A stretch of DNA of 64,000 nucleotides from Burkholderia sp. (GCA_030151225.1 JASLEG010000139.1:34531-98530), one strand, 5' to 3'. Shown: positions 25,997 through 34,255, numbered from the stretch's first letter. Notes: generated by a model from the sequence alone, not told the origin. Program-made: numbers and translations.

Positions 25997-26912
25997 GATC
26001 GCTCGCCTCCTCGCGGGCCACGGCGCGTGCGCCGGCCAGTACCGCGTGCGCGCGTCGTGCCTGGGCGCGCAGCGTCGGCCAGTCGGGCAGGCGGCCGTCC
26101 CATTCGACCAGCGTCGGGATCGGCCCGGTCAGCTCGATCACGTGGCCATACAGCTGCCAGACGGCATCGGATACCGCGCAGTCGTGGCTGTCGATCAGGA
26201 GTGCGGAACGATCGTCCTCCTGCGCGCGGTGGCCGGCCAGATGGATCTGGCCGACCCGATCGAGCGGGAACGCGGCCAGATACGCGGCCGCCGATTCGCC
26301 GAGGTTGCGGCTCGACACGAACACGTTGTTGACGTCGAGCAGCAGGCCGCAGCCGGTGCGCCGCGACACGGCGGCCAGGAATTCGGTTTCGGTCATCGTC
26401 GAGTCGACGAAGGCCAGATAGGTGGACGGGTTCTCGAGCAGGAGCGGGCGGCCGATCGCGTTCTGCACCTGGTCGATGTGCTCGCACACGCGTTCGAGCG
26501 TGGTGGGCGTGTAGGGCAGCGGCAGCAGGTCGTTGTAGAACGCGCTGCCGTGCGAGGACCACGCGAGATGCTCGGACACGAGCATCGGCTGGTAGCGCGC
26601 GACCAGCTCGCGAAAGCGCGAGAGATGCGCGGCATCGAGCGGCCCGGGGCCGCCGATCGACATGCCCACACCGTGGATCGACAGCGGGTGCGCCTCGCGC
26701 ACGGCCGTGAGCCAGCGATGCGGCGGTCCGCCCGCGCCCATGTAGTTCTCGGCGTGGATTTCGAAGAAGCCGTCGTGCGAGGCGTCGCCAAGAATCTCGC
26801 CGACATGCTCGCTCTTCAGGCTGGTGCCGGCCAGGATCCGGCCCGGCCCGGCTGCGTGCCGGAGACGTTCATGCGCGGGGCCGTGGCCTGCCGGGCTGAG
26901 GGGGTGCGTCAT
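25986..26912 (-). CDS. bufB: BufB-type MNIO (DUF692) peptide-modifying enzyme
   Basis: A 308-residue DUF692 TIM-barrel protein. The multinuclear iron ligands of the family are visible: His53, Glu55 and Asn56 (IHAENY), His80 (SIHGVGMS), Glu114 (VSEHLAW), Glu160-Asn161 (LLENPSTY), Asp193 and Asn196 (LLDVNNVFV), His224 and His228 (IHLAGH), Asp241 and His243 (IDSHD). MNIO enzymes oxidatively convert cysteines of RiPP precursors to thiazole or oxazole-like groups; in bufferins the product chelates copper. The gene follows bufA1 by 28 bases and overlaps bufC. Confidence 0.93.
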   Translation of the reverse strand: MTHPLSPAGHGPAHERLRHAAGPGRILAGTSLKSEHVGEILGDASHDGFFEIHAENYMGAGGPPHRWLTAVREAHPLSIHGVGMSIGGPGPLDAAHLSRFRELVARYQPMLVSEHLAWSSHGSAFYNDLLPLPYTPTTLERVCEHIDQVQNAIGRPLLLENPSTYLAFVDSTMTETEFLAAVSRRTGCGLLLDVNNVFVSSRNLGESAAAYLAAFPLDRVGQIHLAGHRAQEDDRSALLIDSHDCAVSDAVWQLYGHVIELTGPIPTLVEWDGRLPDWPTLRAQARRAHAVLAGARAVAREEASDHAY

Positions 26913-26940
26913 GGTCGCCTCCGTGCTCGCGGGCCTGCGT

Positions 26941-27252
26941 TCAGGACTTGATCGGCGTGAGCGAACCGTGGCCGCCGTTCGGCGTGACGATGTTCGCGCA
27001 GGTGCCGCCCTGCACGAACTTCCACGAGTTGCCCTGGAAGTCGACGCTCGAGGTGCCCTGGCAGGTGGTGCCGGGGCCGGCGGCGCAGTCGTTCTGGCCT
27101 TTCAGCGCGACGCCGTAGCACATTTCCTTGTGCGCGCCCTTGGCTGCGGCTTCCTCTGCCTTGGTGAGCGGCGCGGCGTGCGCGACCGAAGCGAGCAGGC
27201 TCGCGACTGCACCGACGATGAGAGCCGAATTGACCGATTTGATTGCCGACAT
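26941..27252 (-). CDS. bufA1: BufA1-type bufferin precursor (DUF2282)
   Basis: A 103-residue precursor. A Sec signal peptide occupies residues 1-26 (cleavage after AHA), followed by a short Lys/Glu-rich region and a core with four cysteines (Cys45, 56, 64, 85). The CYGVALKGQNDC, TTCQGTS and KFVQGGTC segments are diagnostic of DUF2282. In characterised bufferins the central cysteines are modified by BufB/BufC and the exported peptide binds copper in the periplasm. The ATG at 27252 is preferred over an upstream ATG at 27300 because GGAG lies 8 bases before it and the signal peptide then starts correctly. Confidence 0.93.
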   Translation of the reverse strand: MSAIKSVNSALIVGAVASLLASVAHAAPLTKAEEAAAKGAHKEMCYGVALKGQNDCAAGPGTTCQGTSSVDFQGNSWKFVQGGTCANIVTPNGGHGSLTPIKS

Positions 27253-27305
27253 GGTGATTCTCCAGTGAGTGAATGAGGGGTACCCGTGGTGGGTACGCAA
27301 GTGAA

Positions 27306-27331
27306 TTCGCCGGCATGGAGAAACGGGTTAC
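27306..27331 (-). promoter_or_regulatory. ECF (SigF-type) promoter of the buf operon
   Basis: Read on the minus strand, GTAACC (27326-27331) and CGAA (27306-27309) are separated by exactly 16 bases. This matches the GTAACC-N16-CGAA pattern described for Caulobacter SigF targets, including the DUF2282 operon. The predicted transcript would begin about 45 bases before the bufA1 ATG. Both elements were read directly; the sigma assignment is by similarity. Confidence 0.75.
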
Positions 27332-27372
27332 AGCGGGCGCGAAAATTTCTCGCGGAGACGCCGGAATGCAGC

Positions 27373-27406
27373 ACGGCCGGTGGCGGATCGTTCCGCCACC
27401 GGCCGT
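27373..27406 (-). terminator. Strong hairpin between the TDT gene and buf operon
   Basis: A perfect 15-base stem (ACGGCCGGTGGCGGA and its complement) with a TCGT loop, 32 bases after the TDT transporter stop. There is no T tract on either side, so it may act as a Rho-assisted terminator or an RNA-stabilising 3' structure. Confidence 0.5.
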
Positions 27407-27437
27407 GGCCGATGCGTGGTACTCCGAAGAGTGTGCG

Positions 27438-28577
27438 TCAGGATTTGTGCTGGGCGAGGCAGGGCGCCTTGAACAGGTTGCCGCGCAGCATGCCGCGCAC
27501 GGTCTTGGCGAACACCAGCAGCCAGAGGCCACCGAGCAGGCAGGCGAATGCGTGGCCGAGCCATTCGAAGCCGGCGAAGCCGGTGCCGCGGGCCAGCGCG
27601 AAGGTGGCGAGCGTATAGACCCCGATCGGGAACGTGAAGCCCCACCAGCCGAGGTTGAAGGGCAGGCCTTCGCGGCGATAGCGCCAGGTGAACAGCAGCG
27701 CGCTGGCGAGCCACCAGAGGCCGGCGCCCCACAACAGCAGGCCGCCGAGCAGGCCGAAGTCGCGCGCGGCATGCGCGGCCGATTCGAGCGCGGTGCCGAC
27801 GAAGGCGGGCGCGGCGGCATTGCCGAGCGTCACGAGGCCGAGCGCACCGGTGCCGATCGGGCCGAGCGTGAGCCAGCTCGTCACGCCGAGCTCGCGATGC
27901 GGCAGCTTGTGGATCACCAGGCGGAACAGCACGATGGTCAGGATCGAGAATGCGAGCGGCACCGAGATCGCCCACAGCACGTAGCCCGCGCCGATCACGA
28001 GCCGGGCCGTCTCGAGCGGCAGGTGCGGCGCGAGCAGCGCGGCGCTGGTGGCCGCCACCTCGGGCGCCACGATCGGCAGCAGCAGCGCGGCGGTCAGGCG
28101 CTCGAAGCTGTGTTCCTGCACGGTGAACACCAGATAGGGCACGCCCACCGCCACCAGCACCGACAGCGCCGCGTCGAGCGTCCACAGTCCGAGCGCCGCC
28201 GAGGCCGCGGCATTGCCGCCGTCGGCGCCGCCGAACAGCACGATGCCGTTGACGATCGGCGCGAGCCCCATCGGCAGCGTGCCGAGGAACAGCGACTGCA
28301 GCGGGTGGTGCAGCATGGGCCGCAGCGTGTCGCCGAACAGCACGAAGCGGCCGGTGAACATCACGGCGAACATGGCGTAGACGACGATGTCGAGGCGCCA
28401 GATCCAGGCTGCCGCCAGGGTCTTGAGCGGCGCGTCGATCGGCAGCGCGTTCAGCACCAGGAAGATCACGCCGGTGCCCATCGTGACGGCGAACCAGTTC
28501 GGCGTGAACTGACGGATGTTTTCGAGCCAGCGCGGCCGGCTGGCGACCGGGGAATCGATGGCGAGGCCGGGTTTCAT
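27438..28577 (-). CDS. TDT-family (TehA/SLAC1/Ssu1-like) transporter
   Basis: A 379-residue protein with ten hydrophobic helices. The entry segment FTPNWFAVTMGTGVIFLVLNALP matches the tellurite-resistance/dicarboxylate transporter family that includes bacterial C4-dicarboxylate carriers and sulfite exporters. The ATG at 28577 has GGAG 8 bases upstream and is preferred over 28622. It is divergent from a LysR gene resembling CbbR/YeiE-type regulators, which would fit sulfite or other anion export. The substrate is not proven. Confidence 0.85.
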   Translation of the reverse strand: MKPGLAIDSPVASRPRWLENIRQFTPNWFAVTMGTGVIFLVLNALPIDAPLKTLAAAWIWRLDIVVYAMFAVMFTGRFVLFGDTLRPMLHHPLQSLFLGTLPMGLAPIVNGIVLFGGADGGNAAASAALGLWTLDAALSVLVAVGVPYLVFTVQEHSFERLTAALLLPIVAPEVAATSAALLAPHLPLETARLVIGAGYVLWAISVPLAFSILTIVLFRLVIHKLPHRELGVTSWLTLGPIGTGALGLVTLGNAAAPAFVGTALESAAHAARDFGLLGGLLLWGAGLWWLASALLFTWRYRREGLPFNLGWWGFTFPIGVYTLATFALARGTGFAGFEWLGHAFACLLGGLWLLVFAKTVRGMLRGNLFKAPCLAQHKS

Positions 28578-28632
28578 GATGTGCTCCGCTGAGTTGGATT
28601 GATGTAGTGTAGGCAGTCGCAATCGATGCTAA

Positions 28633-28644
28633 AAATACATATTT
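28633..28644. promoter_or_regulatory. AT-rich inverted repeat between divergent TDT and LysR genes
   Basis: AAATA-CA-TATTT lies in an AT-rich patch in the 213-base divergent region. Symmetrical AT-rich sites in such positions are common LysR targets; the assignment is weak. Confidence 0.3.
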
Positions 28645-28790
28645 AAGATGAGTGCGATGTGTTTTTGATATGCTTTATGCGACGAGTCAGCACGCCGGCA
28701 TGGCGATTCGGGCGTATTCTCCGCACTCGCCGCGGCCGCCCGGGCCCACGCGGCCGCGACGTGCCGCGGCAACGATCCGAGACCTCCCAC

Positions 28791-29756
28791 ATGAACTTCA
28801 CCCATCTGCTCGCCTTTCACGAAGTGGCCCTGGCCGGCAGCGTCAGCGCCGGCGCGGAGCGCCTGCACGTGAGCCAGCCCGCCGTCACGCGCGAGATCCG
28901 CGAGCTCGAGGATCGGCTCGGCGTGGTGCTGTTCGACCGCCTGCCGCGCGGCGTGATGCTGACCGATGCCGGGCGGCTGCTGTTCGACTACGCGGCGAAG
29001 ATCTTCGCGCTGGCCGGCGCGGCCGAGGGCGAGCTGCGCGAGCTGGCCGGGATCGGCAGCGGGCACCTGAAGATCGGCGCGAGCAACACGCTCGGCGTCT
29101 ACCTGGTGCCTGACCTGATCGCGCGCTTCAATGCGCGCTATCCGCGCGTCACGATCGATCTGACCGTGACCAATACCGAACGGGTCGAGGCCGGCCTGCG
29201 CGATCACGCGTTCGCGCTCGGCTTCGTGGAGGGGCCGTTCGACACCGCCGCGCTGCACGCGCGCCCGATCGGCTCCGACGAGGTGGGCGTGATCGCGTCG
29301 GTGCGCCATCCGCGCGCGAAGGCCCGGCTCGAGCCGGCCGAGCTCGTCGATCAGGCGGTGATCATGCGCGAGCCGGGTTCGGGCACGCGCGCGATCGTCG
29401 AGGAGGCCTATGCGCGGCTCGGGCTCGAGATCGCGCCGCTGATGTCGATCAGCGACACCGAGGCGATCAAGCGGATGCTGGTGGCCCAGCACGCGATGGC
29501 CTATCTGTCGGTGCTGAGCGTGCGCGACGAGATCGCGCGCGGCGACCTGTGCGTGATGGAAGTGGCCGCGCCGCGCATCGAGCGCGCGCTGCATCTGGTC
29601 TGGCTCAGGGCGCGCTCGCTGTCGCCGAGCGCGCAGGCGCTGGTCGAACTGATCGAGACCGGCGAGCCGGGCGCGGCGCAGCCGGATGGCTCGCCGGCCA
29701 CCGCGCGCAACCCCCGGAACGCACGCCGCAAGCCGCGGGCCAATCGGGCCGCCTGA
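28791..29756 (+). CDS. LysR-family transcriptional regulator (CbbR/YeiE-like)
   Basis: A 321-residue regulator. The N-terminal winged helix reads HLLAFHEVALAGSVSAGAERLHVSQPAVTREIRELEDRLG, followed by a substrate-binding domain (GHLKIGASNTLGVYLVPDLIARF). The ATG at 28791 begins exactly at the family start (MNFTHLLAF). The last 35 or so residues are Ala, Pro and Arg-rich and not part of the usual domain. It is divergent from the TDT transporter, so it probably controls that gene. Confidence 0.88.
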   Translation: MNFTHLLAFHEVALAGSVSAGAERLHVSQPAVTREIRELEDRLGVVLFDRLPRGVMLTDAGRLLFDYAAKIFALAGAAEGELRELAGIGSGHLKIGASNTLGVYLVPDLIARFNARYPRVTIDLTVTNTERVEAGLRDHAFALGFVEGPFDTAALHARPIGSDEVGVIASVRHPRAKARLEPAELVDQAVIMREPGSGTRAIVEEAYARLGLEIAPLMSISDTEAIKRMLVAQHAMAYLSVLSVRDEIARGDLCVMEVAAPRIERALHLVWLRARSLSPSAQALVELIETGEPGAAQPDGSPATARNPRNARRKPRANRAA

Positions 29757-30090
29757 GTGCCCGGCCGTGGCGCCGCGCCCCCCCGCTGGAAGCCTTGCCG
29801 GACAAGCGTTTTCACGCTTTCTCGCCCGGCATGTAACCCAATTCCGAATCGACACGATCTAGTCAGTGAGCGACGCGTTTCGCGTGCCGCCACCGCCGCG
29901 ATGCCAGCTTTTTTGCAGGGCGCCGGAATATTCGCGCCGAGGTGCTGTTAACAGGTTTGACAGGCCTTGATCGCGAAGCAACGGGGCCTGTCTCGCGGAG
30001 CGAAATCCGTCGAACGATCAGGATGACGAATCAATTGGGATGCGTCAGATGCTCGATCGACTTCACTGAACTTGAACCAGGAGTCTGACC
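29757..30090. other. Intergenic region upstream of the DUF4148 gene
   Basis: About 330 bases without a gene. It holds an 8-base inverted repeat (GACAGGCC at 29959-29966, GGCCTGTC at 29985-29992) separated by 18 bases. Just before the DUF4148 start there is a good AGGAG at about 30079. A GTAACC at 29834 is not followed by CGAA at the proper distance. Confidence 0.4.
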
Positions 30091-30426
30091 ATGAAGAAGC
30101 TTGCCACCCTCGCCATCGCCCTTTACGCCATCACCGTTCCGGCGCTGTCGTTCGCGCAGAGCCAGGCGCCGCTCACGCGTGCCCAGGTCGTCGCGGAACT
30201 CGCGCAACTGGAGCAGGCCGGCTACAACCCGTCCACCGGCGACAACGCGAACTATCCGGCCGATATCGAGGCCGCCGAGGCGAAGCTCGCGGCCACGCAG
30301 GCCCAGGCCCAGGCCCGGGCGCAAGCACCGGCAACGGCGCAGCGCCCGGCCGGCAAGGGCATGCAGATGTCGTCGGCGGACTGCGTCGGTCCGGCCAGCT
30401 TCTGCAACACCTACTTCGGCAGCTGA
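30091..30426 (+). CDS. DUF4148 secreted small protein
   Basis: A 111-residue protein with a clear Sec signal (MKKLATLAIALYAITVPALSFA) and the DUF4148 segment LTRAQVVAELAQLEQAGYNPSTGDNANYP. This family is expanded in Burkholderia and relatives and its function is unknown. After an Ala/Gln-rich linker, two C-terminal cysteines (CVGPASFC) could form a disulfide. The response-regulator-like gene starts only 3 bases after its stop, so the two are cotranscribed. Confidence 0.88.
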   Translation: MKKLATLAIALYAITVPALSFAQSQAPLTRAQVVAELAQLEQAGYNPSTGDNANYPADIEAAEAKLAATQAQAQARAQAPATAQRPAGKGMQMSSADCVGPASFCNTYFGS

Positions 30427-30429
30427 GCC

Positions 30430-31335
30430 ATGCGTGCGGCACTGCAATCGGGGGCGGGCGCCACGCGCCCGTGCGCGCCGGATCGCATCCTGCTGGCCGG
30501 CGGCGACGCGCCGATCGCGCGGCAGGTCGCGGCGGCGCTGCGGGCCGACGGCCTGACGCTCGATCACGCGGCCACGATGCGCGATGCGCTGATGCAGTTG
30601 ACGGACGGCGCGCACGGGCTGGTGATCGTGGTACACGAGGCATCGAGGGTGCCGGCGCCACGCGAGCCGGATGGCGCAGCCGGCATGGACGGCGCGGCAC
30701 TGGCCGCGGCGATGCGCGCCATGGGGGCGAGCCTGCCCGTGCTCGCGCTCGATGCGGGCGGCGACACCGGGCGCTGCATCCGCCTGCTGCAGGCCGGCGC
30801 CGACGATTATCTGGCCGGGCCCTTCGATGGTGGCGTGGTGGGGGCGCGGGTGCGGGCGCTGCTGCGCAGGCACGAGCGTGGGAGCTTCGGCGCCGAAGCG
30901 AGCGGGGTGCAGGCGCGGATCCAGGCAGGCGGGCTCGTGCTCGACCGGATCCGGCGCGTGGTGCTCGTCGATGCCGAGCGCGTGACGCTGCGGCCCACCG
31001 AGTTCCGCCTGCTCGAATATCTGATGATGAATCCGGATCGCGTGGCGACGCGGCGGATGATTCTCGAAGCGGTCTGGCAGCACCATTTCGATCCGGGCAC
31101 GAACCTGATCGAGGTCCATGTGAAGCAGCTGCGCGCGAAGCTCGGCGATCGTCGCGGCACGCGCTTCATCCGCACGGTGCGCAGCGCGGGCTATGTATTT
31201 TGCGGGGAGGCGGCGCCGGCGGCGAAGGGCGAGGCGGAAGTCGAATCGTCGAGCGCGTCGGACCGATATGCCGCGATGCTGCCGGTCGGCCTTACGTCAC
31301 CGCCGGCGACACGAGGCGGCGCGAGCCCGGCATGA
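30430..31335 (+). CDS. OmpR-family regulator with a degenerate receiver domain
   Basis: A 301-residue protein. Residues 18-145 align with a receiver domain, but its key residues are lost. The acidic pair reads AGGD instead of DD, the phospho-acceptor strand ends VIVVHE with no Asp, and the YLxKPF lysine is Gly130. Residues 165-258 form a good winged-helix DNA-binding domain (RPTEFRLLEYLMMNPDRVATRRMILEAVW and NLIEVHVKQLRAKLGD). It has a Ser/Ala/Pro-rich tail. No histidine kinase is adjacent. It probably binds DNA without phosphorylation. Confidence 0.85.
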   Translation: MRAALQSGAGATRPCAPDRILLAGGDAPIARQVAAALRADGLTLDHAATMRDALMQLTDGAHGLVIVVHEASRVPAPREPDGAAGMDGAALAAAMRAMGASLPVLALDAGGDTGRCIRLLQAGADDYLAGPFDGGVVGARVRALLRRHERGSFGAEASGVQARIQAGGLVLDRIRRVVLVDAERVTLRPTEFRLLEYLMMNPDRVATRRMILEAVWQHHFDPGTNLIEVHVKQLRAKLGDRRGTRFIRTVRSAGYVFCGEAAPAAKGEAEVESSSASDRYAAMLPVGLTSPPATRGGASPA

Positions 31336-31380
31336 GCCGCCCCGGCGCACCCCGATCCGCGCGCATCGCGCGCGGCCCGT

Positions 31381-32538
31381 TCACCAGGCTTGCTCCGCGA
31401 CGGGCGTGCCCGTCTGCACATGCGCGGGCGACAGCTCGGCCACGCTGCGACAGCCGAGCATCGCGAGCGTGCGGTCGATCTCGTCCTTGAGGATCTCGAT
31501 CACGTGCGTGGCGCCCGCTTCGCCGGCCGCCGCGAGCCCGTACAGCGTCGCGCGGCCCAGCATCACCGCGTCGGCGCCGAGCGCGAGTGCCTTCACCACG
31601 TCGGCACCGCGCCGTATGCCGCCGTCCATCAGCAGCGTGCCGCGCGCCTCGCAGGCGTGGCGCGTGGCGGCCAGCACGTCGATCGGGGCGATCGCGTCGT
31701 CGAGCTGGCGCGCGCCGTGATTCGACAGGATCACGCCGTCGACGCCGATCTCGAGGCAGGCGAGCGCATCGTCGGGGGCGAGGATGCCCTTCACGAGCAG
31801 CCGGTGCGGCCAGCGATCGCGCAGCCGGCGCAGCGCCTGCCAGTCGAAGCTCGCATCCATCTGCCGCTTGAGCAGCGCGGCCTTCACCTCGACGCTCGCG
31901 CCGTCGTCGGCGCCCACGTTGGCGAGGGTCGGCACGCCGCCGTGCGCGAGCAGCCGGCAGGTCCAGCGCGGATGCAGCAGGCCGTCGAGCAGTACGCGCG
32001 GCGTGTAGCGCAGCGGCAGCGCGAAGCCGTTGCGCAGGTCGCGCTCGCGCTTGCCGTTCAGCGGCACGTCCACGGTCACCACCAGCGTGCGATAGCCGGC
32101 GCGCGCGGCGCGCTCGGCCAGGCTGTCGGCCAGCTCGCGATGCATCACGTAGAGCTGGAACCACAGCTCGCCGCCCGCCTCGCCGGCCAGCCGCTCGAGC
32201 GTGACGTTCGATGCGGTGGACATCGCGAAGGGCACCCCGGCGCGCGCCGCGGCGCGCGCGAGCGCGATGTCGCCGTCGGGGCGGATCAGGCCGTTCAGGC
32301 CGGTCGGCGCGATCACGAAGGGTGCGGCCAGCGGCGAGCCGAACAGCGTGGTGGCGAGCGTGCGCGTGCTGACGTCCACCAGCCGGCGCGGCACGAACCG
32401 GATGCGCGAGAACGCGTCGCGATTGCGATCGAGTCCGCGCTCGTCCTCGGCACCGCCGTCCACGTAATCGAACACGCGGCGGGGCAGGTGGCGGCGGGCG
32501 AGGCGGCGATAGTCTTCGACGTTGACGGGATCGGGCAT
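31381..32538 (-). CDS. FMN-dependent alpha-hydroxy-acid dehydrogenase
   Basis: A 385-residue TIM-barrel flavoprotein of the lactate/mandelate/glycolate oxidase family. Visible features are FDYVDGGAEDE near the N terminus, FAMSTASNVTLERLA, the substrate-binding segment VDGVILSNHGARQLDDAIAPID (catalytic His in SNHG), and LLMDGGIRRGADVVKALALGADAVMLGR for FMN phosphate. It oxidises a 2-hydroxy acid to the 2-oxo acid. The ATG at 32538 (MPDPVNVEDYRRLA) fits the family start; the frame upstream is a GC-rich extension. It is divergent from an aminotransferase gene. Confidence 0.88.
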   Translation of the reverse strand: MPDPVNVEDYRRLARRHLPRRVFDYVDGGAEDERGLDRNRDAFSRIRFVPRRLVDVSTRTLATTLFGSPLAAPFVIAPTGLNGLIRPDGDIALARAAARAGVPFAMSTASNVTLERLAGEAGGELWFQLYVMHRELADSLAERAARAGYRTLVVTVDVPLNGKRERDLRNGFALPLRYTPRVLLDGLLHPRWTCRLLAHGGVPTLANVGADDGASVEVKAALLKRQMDASFDWQALRRLRDRWPHRLLVKGILAPDDALACLEIGVDGVILSNHGARQLDDAIAPIDVLAATRHACEARGTLLMDGGIRRGADVVKALALGADAVMLGRATLYGLAAAGEAGATHVIEILKDEIDRTLAMLGCRSVAELSPAHVQTGTPVAEQAW

Positions 32539-32986
32539 CGGCGGATGTCGTGATGGCGAGCGAAGCGGCGCGGTGGCGGCGCCGTCGCGAAAGCGCACGA
32601 GTGTACGCGGCTTTGCCTGCCGCGAGGCCTCGTGCGCGCTTCGCATCGCGGCGAATGCGAAGCGCCGCATCGCAAAATGAAAGCCGATCGCGGCATTTAT
32701 CAAGAAAAATCAGGAAATAATTTATCGCGAAGCGGCGGTGCTATCGTAGCCGCGATCGTCGATGGTCCGGGTGCGGCCCTGCCGCCCGCCGTCGCGCGAA
32801 CAGAATGAACGGGCCGCGCGCGGCCGTGCCACGCCGCGCAACGCACCACGCATCGGATTCCTGAAGGAAGGCCGCGAGCGGATAGCCGCCGTCGCGGCCC
32901 GGGCCGCCTCGCGGGCCCCGATCGACACGATCGGGCTGCTGCGGCGGCCGCCGTCAGATCACGACACGCAGATAGGAGAGAGGGCC
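32539..32986. other. Divergent control region with an inverted repeat
   Basis: About 450 bases between the hydroxyacid dehydrogenase and the aminotransferase. A 9-base inverted repeat (GCTTCGCAT at 32638-32646, ATGCGAAGC at 32655-32663) with an 8-base spacer precedes an AT-rich patch (32690-32735) likely to hold promoters. The half nearer the aminotransferase is GC-rich and continues that reading frame, but no ribosome site supports an earlier start. Confidence 0.4.
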
Positions 32987-34255
32987 TTGTCGACTCAAGC
33001 CAACGCCGCAGCCTCGCGGCTCGCGGTGATGAACTTCCTCAACGAGGCCGCGAACGATTACCCGGAGGCGATCTCGTTCGCATCGGGCCGGCCGGCCGAG
33101 CAGTTCTTCTCGCTGGAGGGCTGGCTCGCCGCGGTGCCCGACTATCAGGCGCACGCGGCCCGCGAGGCCGGCCAGGACCTCGCGCTGGCAGGGCGGCGCA
33201 TCGCGCAATACGGGCGCACGGCCGGCATCGTCAACGGCCTGATCGCCGAGCAGTTGCGCATCGACGAGCGGGTGAGCTGCGAGCCCGGCCAGGTGCTGGT
33301 GACGGCAGGTTGCCAGGAGGCGCTCGCGCTGATCGTGCCGGCGCTGTGCCGCTCGCCCGGCGACGTGATGCTCGCACGCAATCCCACCTACATCGGCATC
33401 ACCGGCGTGGCCGATTTCGCCGGCATCGAGATCCTGCCGGTGGCCTGTGCGCCTGGCGAGAGCTGGGAGCAGGCGCTCGCGCGCACCGCGGCCGAGCTGC
33501 GCCGCGCGGGCAAGACCGCGCGCGGCTTCTATCTGACGCCCGAATTCGACAATCCCACCGGCACCGTGCTCAGCGAGGCCGAGCGGCGCTCGATCATCGC
33601 CGGCTGCATCGAGCATCGCATCGTGGCGCTCGAGGACAACCCGTACGGCATGTTCCGCTTCGACGGCGAATCCACGCCGCCGATGATGTCGCTCGACCCC
33701 GTCGGCTGCGTGATCTACCTGGCCACCTACTCGAAGACGCTGTGCCCGGCCGTGCGGATCGGCGCGGCGGTGCTGCCGAAGCGCCTGTTCGGCAGCGAGG
33801 CGGCGGCCACCCGGCTGCGCGCCGAGCTGGCCGAGCGCAAGAGCTTCGTGACCGTCAACACGAGCCAGGTCACGCAGGCACTGGTGGGCGGCGTGCTGCT
33901 GCGCGAGGGCGGCAGCCTGCAACGGCTGGCCGAGGCGCCGCGCGCGTTCTATCACCACAATCGCGACACGCTGGTGGCCGCGCTCGAGGCGCGCCTCGGC
34001 GGGCGCGACGGGATCGCCTGGAATCGCCCCGACGGCGGCTTCTTCCTCGGCGTGACGCTGCCTTTCGAATTCGGCGAGCGCGAGACGGTGGAATGCGCGC
34101 GCGAGCACGGCGTGATCGTGATGCCGATGACGTTCTTTTCGCTCGACGGCGGCTACCGCAACGCGGTGCGGCTCGCCTTCAGCAATGCCGAGCCGGCCGC
34201 CATCGAGGCCGGCGTCGAGCGCTTCGCCGCCTATCTCGACGCGAAGCTCCGATAA
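32987..34255 (+). CDS. PLP-dependent aminotransferase (class I/II, 2-aminoadipate type)
   Basis: A 422-residue fold-type I aminotransferase with the PLP lysine at Lys250 in YSKTLCPAVRIG. It also has PEFDNPTGTVLSEAERR, EDNPYGMFRF and the final Arg-containing segment. It resembles the aminotransferase part of MocR regulators but has no DNA-binding domain. A TTG start at 32987 is chosen because AGGAGAG (32974-32980) precedes it by 6 bases; an ATG at 32762 is in frame but lacks such a site. It is followed 91 bases later by a glutamine amidotransferase. Confidence 0.82.
   Translation: MSTQANAAASRLAVMNFLNEAANDYPEAISFASGRPAEQFFSLEGWLAAVPDYQAHAAREAGQDLALAGRRIAQYGRTAGIVNGLIAEQLRIDERVSCEPGQVLVTAGCQEALALIVPALCRSPGDVMLARNPTYIGITGVADFAGIEILPVACAPGESWEQALARTAAELRRAGKTARGFYLTPEFDNPTGTVLSEAERRSIIAGCIEHRIVALEDNPYGMFRFDGESTPPMMSLDPVGCVIYLATYSKTLCPAVRIGAAVLPKRLFGSEAAATRLRAELAERKSFVTVNTSQVTQALVGGVLLREGGSLQRLAEAPRAFYHHNRDTLVAALEARLGGRDGIAWNRPDGGFFLGVTLPFEFGERETVECAREHGVIVMPMTFFSLDGGYRNAVRLAFSNAEPAAIEAGVERFAAYLDAKLR

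Noticed and set aside
29834..29846. GTAACC with a nearby CCGAAT as a second ECF promoter
   Set aside because: The spacing is about 6 bases instead of 16.
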